Positions 1 to 7,683 of a stretch of DNA of 64,000 nt are shown piece after piece. Origin of the DNA: Microcaldota archaeon (GTDB lineage: Archaea > Micrarchaeota > Micrarchaeia > Micrarchaeales > Micrarchaeaceae); the NCBI GenBank assembly GCA_021827995.1, contig JAKATK010000001.1, forward strand, positions 124,001 to 188,000, read 5' to 3'. Both the position numbers and the translations under genes were made by a program. Position 1 is the stretch's first letter. The number at the start of each line of letters is the position of its first letter. The notes under the pieces are model-generated. The model was given only the letters and a program-made list of their open reading frames with translations, was not told where the DNA came from and did no database searches.

Positions 1-618
1 AAAGAGGTCGGTCTGGAAGACGATATGATACGCGTGCTTGAGACTGCTGCGAGATGGCACGACGTAGGAAAGGCGCACAAGGCATTCCAAGACATGCTGA
101 AGGGAATCAATCCTGAACTCGGAGAAGGCGCTAACACGAAGCAGTTATGGGCTAAATCTAAAACCGAGATTTGTGTTGAATGTAAACAACGTAAGATGAA
201 ACAAGTAAAGTATGGAGATAGAACGCACTTCAGGCACGAACTTGCTTCAGCACTTGCTTACCTACAAAACGCAAAGGATGAGCAAGAAAACTATAACCTC
301 ATTGCCTATCTTATTGCAGCACATCATGGGAAGGTACGCATGTCACTGCGCTCATTGCCCGAAGAGAAAAAGCCACCCAATGGCGGGTTATACGCAAGGG
401 GTGTTTGGGATGGAGACCAGCTGCCGCCAGTCGACTCGTTGCTTCCAAGGGGAACCACACTTAGCTTGTCACCCATAAATTTAGGAGCCGGCAGTTGGCT
501 GGAACGTACACTAAGCTTGCGTGACAACCCTACGATCGGTCCTTTCAGGCTGGCCTATTATGAAATGCTTCTCAGAATCGCAGATTGGATGGCGTCGGTA
601 GAAGAAAGCAGGCAATAG
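1..618 (+). CDS. cas3: Cas3, C-terminal HD nuclease part (type I-G), cut by window edge
   Basis: The reading frame is open from the first base, so this is the 3' end of a longer gene. It carries an HD-nuclease signature: a WHDVGKAHKAFQ stretch about 20 residues in, a later HFRHE and an AAHHGK motif, which together supply the metal-binding His and Asp residues. A CVEC pair lies between them. In type I-G systems Cas3 has the helicase first and the HD domain at the C-terminus, which fits what is seen; the helicase part would lie before the window. Cas3 nicks and degrades DNA recognised by Cascade. The next gene starts 11 bases after its stop, so they are cotranscribed. Subtype follows from the neighbours. 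Confidence 0.85.
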   Translation, partial: KEVGLEDDMIRVLETAARWHDVGKAHKAFQDMLKGINPELGEGANTKQLWAKSKTEICVECKQRKMKQVKYGDRTHFRHELASALAYLQNAKDEQENYNLIAYLIAAHHGKVRMSLRSLPEEKKPPNGGLYARGVWDGDQLPPVDSLLPRGTTLSLSPINLGAGSWLERTLSLRDNPTIGPFRLAYYEMLLRIADWMASVEESRQ

Positions 619-629
619 GTGTTAAATAT

Positions 630-2861
630 ATGAAATCGAAAAATGCGGATAAAATTGTTTTATACGGCTGTTCTACGGAACCGCTGTCAGACTATCTGAA
701 GGCATTAGGTGTACTTAGATTGGTGGCAGAGCAGAAGGACAACACTGCAAAGGGTTACTGGAATGGTGGTATCTTCGTACTTCAATCGACGCTGAACAGC
801 GATCAATTAATCGATTTTTTCTTAAAAGAGTACATACCTTCACCCATAATATCTCCGTGGAACGCTGGTAGCGGTTTCTATTTCATGGAGGGAAAGCTCG
901 AAGAAAAGGATGAATCTGGGCGCCGCAAAAAAACGGGCAAGAGGGATCAATCGACAAAAGCAACCGATGCAGTGGAGAAAATATTGAACTCCAAAGATAA
1001 ACGACTAGAAATGTATCGCGAATGCTTAAAGCATGCAAAGGAGATTGTTAGCAGACTTCAGCTTGATAAAGCTCCAGAAGGCACCAAGAAATTTGAGTTA
1101 ATAAGCCAGTTAAGGAGTGAACTTCCAGATGCCGCGTTGCGATGGCTTGATGCTGCAGTTGTGTTGACTTCTTCAGAAATAGGATACCCACAGTTTCTCG
1201 GTACGGGTGGCAATGATGGGAATGCAGATTTTTCGAGTAACTTCATGATAAAAATACTCCAAGTGATGGATGACGAGAATACAGGGATTGAAAAATACAC
1301 TTCGAAAGACTGGCTGGCTGCGTCACTCTTCAATAAAGTCGTGGCGCAGCTACGTAGAGATGAGCTTTTTGGTCAATTCTCTCCCGTATCTACTGGCGGG
1401 CCAAATGCAGAAAACGATTTTAAGTCCAAATCGTTAGTGAACCCATGGGACTACTTGCTCGCGTTTGAAGGAGCGCTACTTTTTTCTGCCTCTGCTACGC
1501 GGCGCCTGGCAGCTGCCATGAATGACGCGTCAGCTTCTAAACCAAAACCGTTCTCGTATCCTTTCTCCGTAGAGGCGATAGGAAGCGGTTATGGAACTGC
1601 CGCACCAATTAAAAATAGTAGTAGAAACAAGATGTACGGCGAGGAAATCCGTTCCGAGCTTTGGACACCAATATGGTCCAATCCAGCTACGCCCGCCGAA
1701 ATCGAAGCGCTATTCTCTGAAGGGAGGGCAACTTTTGGAGACCGTAATGCAAAAACAGCAATCGAATTCGCACAGTCCGTTTCTTCTCTCGGTGTAGATA
1801 GAGGACTAAACGAATTTATTAGATACTCATTCATAAAAAGGAATGGCAAAAACTTTTTCGCAGTTAAACTTGACACCTTCGATGTCAATGTAGGGAACAA
1901 TGCATCGCTCCTTCGTGAACCAATAAAGTGGATCCGAAGAAATACTAGTAATAAAGATGATTTAGCGAAGAACAACGCCATTAAAAAAGTGAATGACAAT
2001 CTGCTTCAATTATGTCACGAAGACTTTAAAGTGCCTGCTACAATTCAAGAAACAATAATTTTGCTAGGAAAGTTTATCAGGGAGGCTTCCAGGCATAGCA
2101 GGTGGCAAATTGTGCCAAAACAGATACTCGATGAGATGTGGGTTGAAAAGGCTAACGATAACACGCCAGAATTCCGCTTGGCCGTGTCCCTTGCCTTTTT
2201 ATTGCGCAGAGAAGTGAGGGTTTACTTTGAAAATAAGACAGGACGGCTAGCAGATTTAAATAATGTTGAACGCTGTTTTAAGTTTGTCGGTACCCCAATC
2301 CGGTTATTTGATGTGTTGCTGGAAAGCTGGATTAGATTTAAAGGGGAGGAGATTAAGCGGAATATATATTACGACGATTCCAGTATAGCAACCATAAGTG
2401 ATGTGGAACTATTTTTATCTGGTAGGCTAGATGAGCAGAGAATTGTAGACTTAGTGTTTGGGTTCATGATGGTTAAAAAATGGTCACCATTCCGGAGTCT
2501 ACGCGATAGCCAGATGATCTTAACACCAAAAAGACCCGAAAAAGAGCTCGAAGAGCGAGCCTTTCCTGGAGCGGGCTATGCGCTGGCAAAGCTCTGTTAT
2601 ACAGATGTTGATTTTGGTTGTGGCAGGATAAACATTTCTCCAGCGATAAGCAGATGTTTAGCTTCAGGCAATGTTAATAAAGCTACTCGTCTTTCATTAT
2701 CAAAATTGCGTGCAAGTGGATTACGTATCCCAGATTATGGGAAGTTGGAAATACCCAGTGCCAACTATGCAAGGATTTCTGCATCATTGCTGTTTCCTCT
2801 ACCCAAAGCCGACGTTATGTGGCTTGCGCGTAGGGTAGCAATGAAAGATTATGGTAAGTGA
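630..2861 (+). CDS. csx17: Csx17 / Cas8-type large subunit of type I-G Cascade
   Basis: About 743 residues. The N-terminus (GCSTEPLSDYLKALGVLRLV, then a YIPSPIISPWNAGSGF stretch) is the hallmark of the Csx17 family, the large-subunit (Cas8-like) component found only with Csb1 and Csb2. The C-terminal part has the family's FRSLRDSQ and ARxSxSKLRASGL-like segments. The start at 630 is preferred because an AGGTG motif lies just upstream and follows the cas3 stop; the frame also opens at 585 inside cas3, which would make an unlikely extension. It should take part in target and PAM recognition within Cascade. Codon use is AT-richer than in host genes past 10 kb. Confidence 0.85.
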   Translation: MKSKNADKIVLYGCSTEPLSDYLKALGVLRLVAEQKDNTAKGYWNGGIFVLQSTLNSDQLIDFFLKEYIPSPIISPWNAGSGFYFMEGKLEEKDESGRRKKTGKRDQSTKATDAVEKILNSKDKRLEMYRECLKHAKEIVSRLQLDKAPEGTKKFELISQLRSELPDAALRWLDAAVVLTSSEIGYPQFLGTGGNDGNADFSSNFMIKILQVMDDENTGIEKYTSKDWLAASLFNKVVAQLRRDELFGQFSPVSTGGPNAENDFKSKSLVNPWDYLLAFEGALLFSASATRRLAAAMNDASASKPKPFSYPFSVEAIGSGYGTAAPIKNSSRNKMYGEEIRSELWTPIWSNPATPAEIEALFSEGRATFGDRNAKTAIEFAQSVSSLGVDRGLNEFIRYSFIKRNGKNFFAVKLDTFDVNVGNNASLLREPIKWIRRNTSNKDDLAKNNAIKKVNDNLLQLCHEDFKVPATIQETIILLGKFIREASRHSRWQIVPKQILDEMWVEKANDNTPEFRLAVSLAFLLRREVRVYFENKTGRLADLNNVERCFKFVGTPIRLFDVLLESWIRFKGEEIKRNIYYDDSSIATISDVELFLSGRLDEQRIVDLVFGFMMVKKWSPFRSLRDSQMILTPKRPEKELEERAFPGAGYALAKLCYTDVDFGCGRINISPAISRCLASGNVNKATRLSLSKLRASGLRIPDYGKLEIPSANYARISASLLFPLPKADVMWLARRVAMKDYGK

Positions 2862-3924
2862 TTGGATGACTATAGAAAATGTGTTGACGGAACTAGGTAA
2901 GCACCCGCGGCTGCTAGCCGAAGCAGAACTTGAGCCAATTCAAGGGACTAGATTTCAACCCACCGGATTTCCAGATATAGGGGCAGCCGAGTACGATGCG
3001 CCGGACGGTACGAAAATGCTACTTGTAGAGTCGACCCAAAGCATGGCAAATAGAATGGAGATGGTTTGTTGGGATAATACTACTAACGGCTTTGTTGAGC
3101 CACTGCGTGGATTACCTTTTATCGCAGTAGTGGATGAGAAAGGGAGGCCGTTAACGAACAGCATTCTTGAAGCGCACCGCATAAATAGCGCCTATATAAT
3201 TGGAGCCAAAAATAGCGAAATCGATAAAAAATTAAAAGAACAATTTGGCGGTGCTACTTTTAGAGAGAAAGAGCGGCGTGAGCTAGCAAGATTTCTATTT
3301 GAATATGATACGTGCTCACTCCTGCATGGTGTGTTCCTGCCAAAACACGGCGGTGGGCGTTGCAGAATTACCAGGACCTTAAGTGCTTTTGTTGAAGCTA
3401 GTAATGTGAACCAAGCTGTCAGCGGAGGAGTAAAACTTGATTCGATAGATACGGGCAAGGATTCTAATGACGAAGAGAAAAGAGCATCGGAGGAAGGACG
3501 TGGGTACATCGTGTATCCAAAAATAGAATACACCGGTGAGTTGAAGGCTTACTTCAATGTTGATTTGGCCGAGATCCGAGGTTTTGGATTAGGCGAGAAA
3601 GCAGAAAAATTGCTTGAGGCTCTGGCGTTATTCAAAATACAAAAACTACTCGCAGAAGGTCTACGTCTTCGTTCTGCATGTGACCTGCGGCTGGTTTCGT
3701 TAAATGTGAAAGCGCCAGCAGGGTTCGTTATGCCATCAAAAGAGGAGCTTTCAGAAGCGCTGCCCATACTTATCGATAGTTGCAAAAAGGAAGGGCTATT
3801 CAAAGGTTCACCTTCCGTAACTGAGACATATACCGGTAGCAAAAAAAAGGGTAAGAAGGAAGAAAATGAATCTGATATGGCGCAAGAAAGTGAAGATGGC
3901 GCAGGCGATGAGGAGGATGGGTAA
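2851..3924 (+). CDS. csb1: Csb1 / Cas7 backbone subunit of type I-G Cascade
   Basis: A 357-residue protein of the GSU0053/Csb1 family, the Cas7-type RAMP that coats the crRNA. Diagnostic stretches are FQPTGFPDIGAAEYDAPDG, LLVESTQSMANRMEMVCWD, SILEAHRINSAYI and LLHGVFL followed by a RCRITRTLSAFVEASNV segment. The C-terminus is a Lys/Glu/Asp-rich tail. The start overlaps the end of csx17 by 11 bases; an in-frame ATG at 2866 would remove the overlap and cost five residues. The downstream gene begins on the last base of its stop codon (TAATG), showing tight translational coupling. Confidence 0.9.
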   Translation: MVSDWMTIENVLTELGKHPRLLAEAELEPIQGTRFQPTGFPDIGAAEYDAPDGTKMLLVESTQSMANRMEMVCWDNTTNGFVEPLRGLPFIAVVDEKGRPLTNSILEAHRINSAYIIGAKNSEIDKKLKEQFGGATFREKERRELARFLFEYDTCSLLHGVFLPKHGGGRCRITRTLSAFVEASNVNQAVSGGVKLDSIDTGKDSNDEEKRASEEGRGYIVYPKIEYTGELKAYFNVDLAEIRGFGLGEKAEKLLEALALFKIQKLLAEGLRLRSACDLRLVSLNVKAPAGFVMPSKEELSEALPILIDSCKKEGLFKGSPSVTETYTGSKKKGKKEENESDMAQESEDGAGDEEDG

Positions 3925-5462
3925 TGATTGCATTAGAATTCAAGTTTATTGCAGGCACATACCACGCAACCCCATGGCACGAGAACGTTCAGGAAGGGGG
4001 GGTGGAGTGGCCACCATCTCCGTGGCGCGTACTCCGCGCCATCATAGCTTCATGGTATACGATCGGGCAAATTGGGAGCGAACAAACAGCAATAGACAGT
4101 AGTGCACAAAGGTTAAGTGTTATACTCGACAAGCTTTGTGAGCCCCCCAGGTATTTATTGCCTCAAGCAACGCTAGGACATTCGCGCCATTATATGCCAA
4201 CGAATGGGAAGCCATCATTAGTCATTGACGCATTTGTAACCGTTCCGAAGGATAAGCCCCTGATAATATATTGGGATAACGTTGAACTGACAGACAGCGA
4301 AAAAGCCATGCTTGGCGCACTCGTTTCAAATATACATTATTTGGGTCGTGCAGAATCGTGGGTTGAAGCTAGCTTAGCTGATAACACCGCTGCAAGCAGA
4401 ATCCGAGAAGATAAAACGTATTTCGAATCGTTCATAGCAGCATCAGACACTAACGTAAACTCTACGCGCCCATTAGTAAAATTGCTTGGATGTATGAATG
4501 AGCAGGAGTATTCCAAATGGATGAAGGACAACGTAAATAACTTCCAAGGATTGGCGCTACCCCAGTCCTTCTTCGATGCGTTACAAGCACAGACTAGCAG
4601 ATTGAAGAAAGAGGGGTGGAACAGACCACCAGGTAGCAAGGTATTAACATATTTACTTCCTGGAAAAGAAAAAGCCTTGAGGATTATACCCGTACGCTCT
4701 ATTAAACCAATTAAAAACAATCCAACAATTGCACGATTTGTAATCGCAAGCGCAGTGCGACCCAATATCAAATACTCTTTATCCTTGGCCGAAAGGGTGC
4801 ATACGTCATTAGTAAAACTGTCGAATAAAGAACCTGTATTCACCGGCTGTGATTCTTATGGCAATCCAATGCGGGATGGCCACAAGCAGGCCCACATTTT
4901 CTGTGAACCGATATCAGAGCGCCTGAGTCAGAGGAGAACAATCGGTTATATAACAATTTATGCAAAACATGGCTTTAATGAAAGAGCTAGGCATGCGCTC
5001 GAGAACCTTCGCAGGGTGTGGGGTTATGGCGGGCACGATATACGCCTCATGCTGCTTGGCATAGGGAACGAAGAAGATTTCCGTGATAGCGTTCCGTTGT
5101 TGTCATTTTCGGACAGTTGGATTTATGCCACACCATTTGTCCCAACGAGGCATCCAAAATTAACTCGTGCAGGAAAACCTAGGCTCGACTCTGAAAATGG
5201 TCTGCAGATAGGTTCACCGGAACACGACTTACGCCGTTTGTTAAAATGTTCTGGTTTTGTTCCTTCACAAGTAAAGTTAAGGAAACCCGACCCCAAATTC
5301 TCGGGATTCACAATTGAGCGAAAGACTGGCGGTGGTATAAGAGCCGGAAATACTGGTTACTATGCCGAATTAAAGTTTGATAAGCAAGTATGCGGCCCTA
5401 TCGCTGTAGGATATGGAAGCCACTTTGGTTTAGGGCTGTTTGTACCTAGCAAGCAAGCGTAA
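3924..5462 (+). CDS. csb2: Csb2 / Cas5-Cas6-type subunit of type I-G Cascade
   Basis: A 512-residue protein of the GSU0054/Csb2 family. The N-terminus (LEFKFIAGTYHATPWHEN, then EGGVEWPPSPWRVLRAI) is very close to the family pattern. Csb2 combines a Cas5-like N-terminal part with a Cas6-like C-terminal part, so it is expected both to process the CRISPR transcript within the repeat and to stay on the crRNA 5' handle. A GYGSHFGLGLF segment near the C-terminus resembles the Gly-rich loop of Cas6-type RAMPs. It is fourth in the operon and is followed after 22 bases by cas4-cas1. Confidence 0.87.
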   Translation: MIALEFKFIAGTYHATPWHENVQEGGVEWPPSPWRVLRAIIASWYTIGQIGSEQTAIDSSAQRLSVILDKLCEPPRYLLPQATLGHSRHYMPTNGKPSLVIDAFVTVPKDKPLIIYWDNVELTDSEKAMLGALVSNIHYLGRAESWVEASLADNTAASRIREDKTYFESFIAASDTNVNSTRPLVKLLGCMNEQEYSKWMKDNVNNFQGLALPQSFFDALQAQTSRLKKEGWNRPPGSKVLTYLLPGKEKALRIIPVRSIKPIKNNPTIARFVIASAVRPNIKYSLSLAERVHTSLVKLSNKEPVFTGCDSYGNPMRDGHKQAHIFCEPISERLSQRRTIGYITIYAKHGFNERARHALENLRRVWGYGGHDIRLMLLGIGNEEDFRDSVPLLSFSDSWIYATPFVPTRHPKLTRAGKPRLDSENGLQIGSPEHDLRRLLKCSGFVPSQVKLRKPDPKFSGFTIERKTGGGIRAGNTGYYAELKFDKQVCGPIAVGYGSHFGLGLFVPSKQA

Positions 5463-5484
5463 CTATATCCATGGAGTGCAAATT

Positions 5485-7161
5485 ATGCTACCAAAATCGC
5501 AGGATAACACAAAGTTTGGCAACAAACTATTGCCAGCGCGGATGCTTAATGAATTCGTTTATTGCCCACGGCTGTTTTACCTCGAATTCGTTGACAGTGA
5601 GTTCGAAGAATCCGCTGATACCATAGATGGCAGCTTCAAGCATGAAAAAGTGGACAATGCTACCGGAGAGATGCCCTCTTCGAACGAGGTGCAAAATGAG
5701 TTATTCCATGCCAGATCCGTAACCGTTTCTGGTGAAAAGTGCGGCTTGATAGCGAATATTGATTTGGTAGAAGGCGAGGGAAAGAAAGCGACGCCCGTGG
5801 AATACAAGCGCGGAAACAAGCCAGATATTTCAAACGGTGCATGGCTGGCGGATTGCGTGCAAGTATGTGCACAGGGCGTCATTCTGCGTGAAAATGGCTA
5901 TGAATGCAATTCAGGAATAATCTATTATGCAGGATCGAAAACGCGCGTTGACGTAAAATTTGATGATGCGTTAGTACAACGGACTTTAGATTTTGCCAAA
6001 AAAGCAAGGGATACTGCAGAGCAGAGCAAGATTCCGCCACCGTTAATTGATAGCCCTAAATGCCCAAGGTGCTCCCTTGTCGGGATATGTTTACCAGACG
6101 AGATAAACACCCTATTAGGGCATCCAGAAGAAAAGAATCGGCAAATAGTTCCGCGATTAGATAATGCTTTGCCAGTTTATGTTCAGGAGCATGGTGCCGT
6201 AGTAACTAAAAGAAACGAGGAGCTTGTCATCAAATGTGTAGATGGTAGTTTAACTAGAACGCGTTTGCTTTCGGTATCTCAGTTAAGCATTTTTGGCAAT
6301 GTGCAGATAACTACGCCAGCCATTCATGAGCTTTGCGACAGAGGCATACCAATCTGCTATTTCTCTTACGGTGGCTGGTTTTATGCGATAACACATGGCA
6401 TGAGCCATAAGAACGTAGAATTGCGTAGAAAGCAGTTTGAATTTGCAAGCAAGCCAGATGTGATTAGACTTGCGAAGAATTTTGTAAACGGGAAAATTCG
6501 CAATTGCAGGACTCTTCTTCGCAGAAATAGTGAGAGCGAGATAGACGTCGCGCTTCGCGAATTGGATAAAGCAGCCGAGCAATCCCTAAATGCAACAAGT
6601 TTAGATGAACTTCTTGGGATAGAGGGTAATGCAGCTAGGATATACTTCATGCATTTCAATGATATGCTTAAGAAGAGAAATTACGATTTCAACTTCTATT
6701 TCAGCGCTAGGAATCGTAGACCACCTCGCGATCCAGTAAATGCATTGCTTTCTTATGTATACGCGCTTATGGTAAAGGATTTCACAGTGGCCCTTCTAGC
6801 AGTCGGATTCAATCCTTATATGGGATTTTATCATGCTCCGCGTTATAGCAAACCTGCTCTTGCGCTAGATTTGATGGAAGAATTTCGTCCGCTTATTGCA
6901 GACTCGGTAGTCTTGACGATGATAAACAACGATGAGATAAGTGCAGAAGATTTTGTTCGGCGTGCGGGGGCGGTTTCTGTGATACCGCGCGCTAGGAAAA
7001 GAATACTCCGCACTTATGAACGTAGACTTGACACAGCGATAACGCACCCAATTTTTGGTTATACGATAAGTTACAGAAGGGTAATCGAGGTGCAAGCGCG
7101 CCTATTAGCGCGATATCTACGAGGGGAGATTACAGAGTATCCTGCTTTTTGCACGAGGTAA
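5485..7161 (+). CDS. cas4-cas1: Cas4-Cas1 fusion, spacer acquisition integrase
   Basis: Two domains in one 558-residue chain. Residues 1 to about 210 are Cas4: one Cys in NEFVYCPRLFYLEF (Cys27) and three near the end of the domain (Cys193, 196, 202) for the iron-sulfur cluster, with the EYKRG nuclease motif between. From about residue 220 it is Cas1, with the metal ligands Glu380 (LGIEGNAAR), His450 (GFYHAPRYS) and Asp462 (LALDLMEEFRP) all present, so it should be active. The start at 5485 has a GGAGTG ribosome site; an upstream in-frame ATG at 5440 lies inside csb2. Cas4-Cas1 fusion is typical of type I-G. Cas4 trims and selects prespacers by PAM; Cas1 integrates them with Cas2. Confidence 0.93.
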   Translation: MLPKSQDNTKFGNKLLPARMLNEFVYCPRLFYLEFVDSEFEESADTIDGSFKHEKVDNATGEMPSSNEVQNELFHARSVTVSGEKCGLIANIDLVEGEGKKATPVEYKRGNKPDISNGAWLADCVQVCAQGVILRENGYECNSGIIYYAGSKTRVDVKFDDALVQRTLDFAKKARDTAEQSKIPPPLIDSPKCPRCSLVGICLPDEINTLLGHPEEKNRQIVPRLDNALPVYVQEHGAVVTKRNEELVIKCVDGSLTRTRLLSVSQLSIFGNVQITTPAIHELCDRGIPICYFSYGGWFYAITHGMSHKNVELRRKQFEFASKPDVIRLAKNFVNGKIRNCRTLLRRNSESEIDVALRELDKAAEQSLNATSLDELLGIEGNAARIYFMHFNDMLKKRNYDFNFYFSARNRRPPRDPVNALLSYVYALMVKDFTVALLAVGFNPYMGFYHAPRYSKPALALDLMEEFRPLIADSVVLTMINNDEISAEDFVRRAGAVSVIPRARKRILRTYERRLDTAITHPIFGYTISYRRVIEVQARLLARYLRGEITEYPAFCTR

Positions 7162-7165
7162 CGCT

Positions 7166-7456
7166 ATGAAAAACATGTATATTGTGTGCTATGATATAAA
7201 GGATGACGAACGTCTACGCCAAGTTTATAACAAGATGTGTGGATTCGGGGAGCATATGCAGTATTCAGTTTTTGTATGTTACTTGACGCCTAAAGAAAAG
7301 GTAATGCTAAACGAGATGTTGTTGCATTCCATAAATCAAAAGGAGGATAGAGTTATGATTGTGAATCTTGGATCATCAAATGCTATTGCGGAGAGGAGGG
7401 TGGAAAGGCTTGGGGCGCAAGAACCACTGAAAGAACCAAGTGTTACCATTGTATGA
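7166..7456 (+). CDS. cas2: Cas2, structural partner of Cas1
   Basis: A 96-residue Cas2: MYIVCYDIKDDERLRQVYNKM carries the first beta strand and the conserved Asp, and VMIVNLGSS is the later strand. The gene starts four bases after the cas4-cas1 stop with a GAGGTAA ribosome site. An in-frame ATG three codons in (7175) is an alternative start. As last gene of the operon it sits directly before the CRISPR leader, the usual arrangement at the acquisition end. Confidence 0.92.
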   Translation: MKNMYIVCYDIKDDERLRQVYNKMCGFGEHMQYSVFVCYLTPKEKVMLNEMLLHSINQKEDRVMIVNLGSSNAIAERRVERLGAQEPLKEPSVTIV

Positions 7457-7683
7457 GACTAGTCTTGTACGTATAAAGTTTCCTAGTGAAGATTCCTGTT
7501 TGGAATCAGATGTAGTTCTTTCGGCGCGAGCACTTACGTGCTGCATGCTCTTGCTTGGCCGCTCGCAATGTAAATTTTACTCGATGCAACTGCGAAGATG
7601 CAGCATTTTATTATTTTTTATAGCCAAATGAAGTTTGTATACTGCCAGCACTCGAATCTTTCGAGGAGGTGGTATATATTGCC
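7457..7683 (+). promoter_or_regulatory. CRISPR leader
   Basis: About 227 bases between cas2 and the first repeat with no credible gene. The repeat-proximal half is AT-rich and holds a TATA-like TTTTTTATAGCC near 7613-7624, suitable for transcribing the array on the plus strand. A small AGCAC/GTGCT hairpin lies near 7529-7542. Leader identity rests on three facts: it adjoins cas2, the repeats next to it are perfect, and repeat decay is at the far end of the array. Integration signals are expected in its last tens of bases but cannot be pinpointed by eye. Confidence 0.75.

Noticed and set aside
1-7456. Type I-C assignment suggested by the repeat
   Set aside because: Csx17, Csb1, Csb2 and the Cas4-Cas1 fusion define type I-G; no cas5c/cas8c/cas7c seen.
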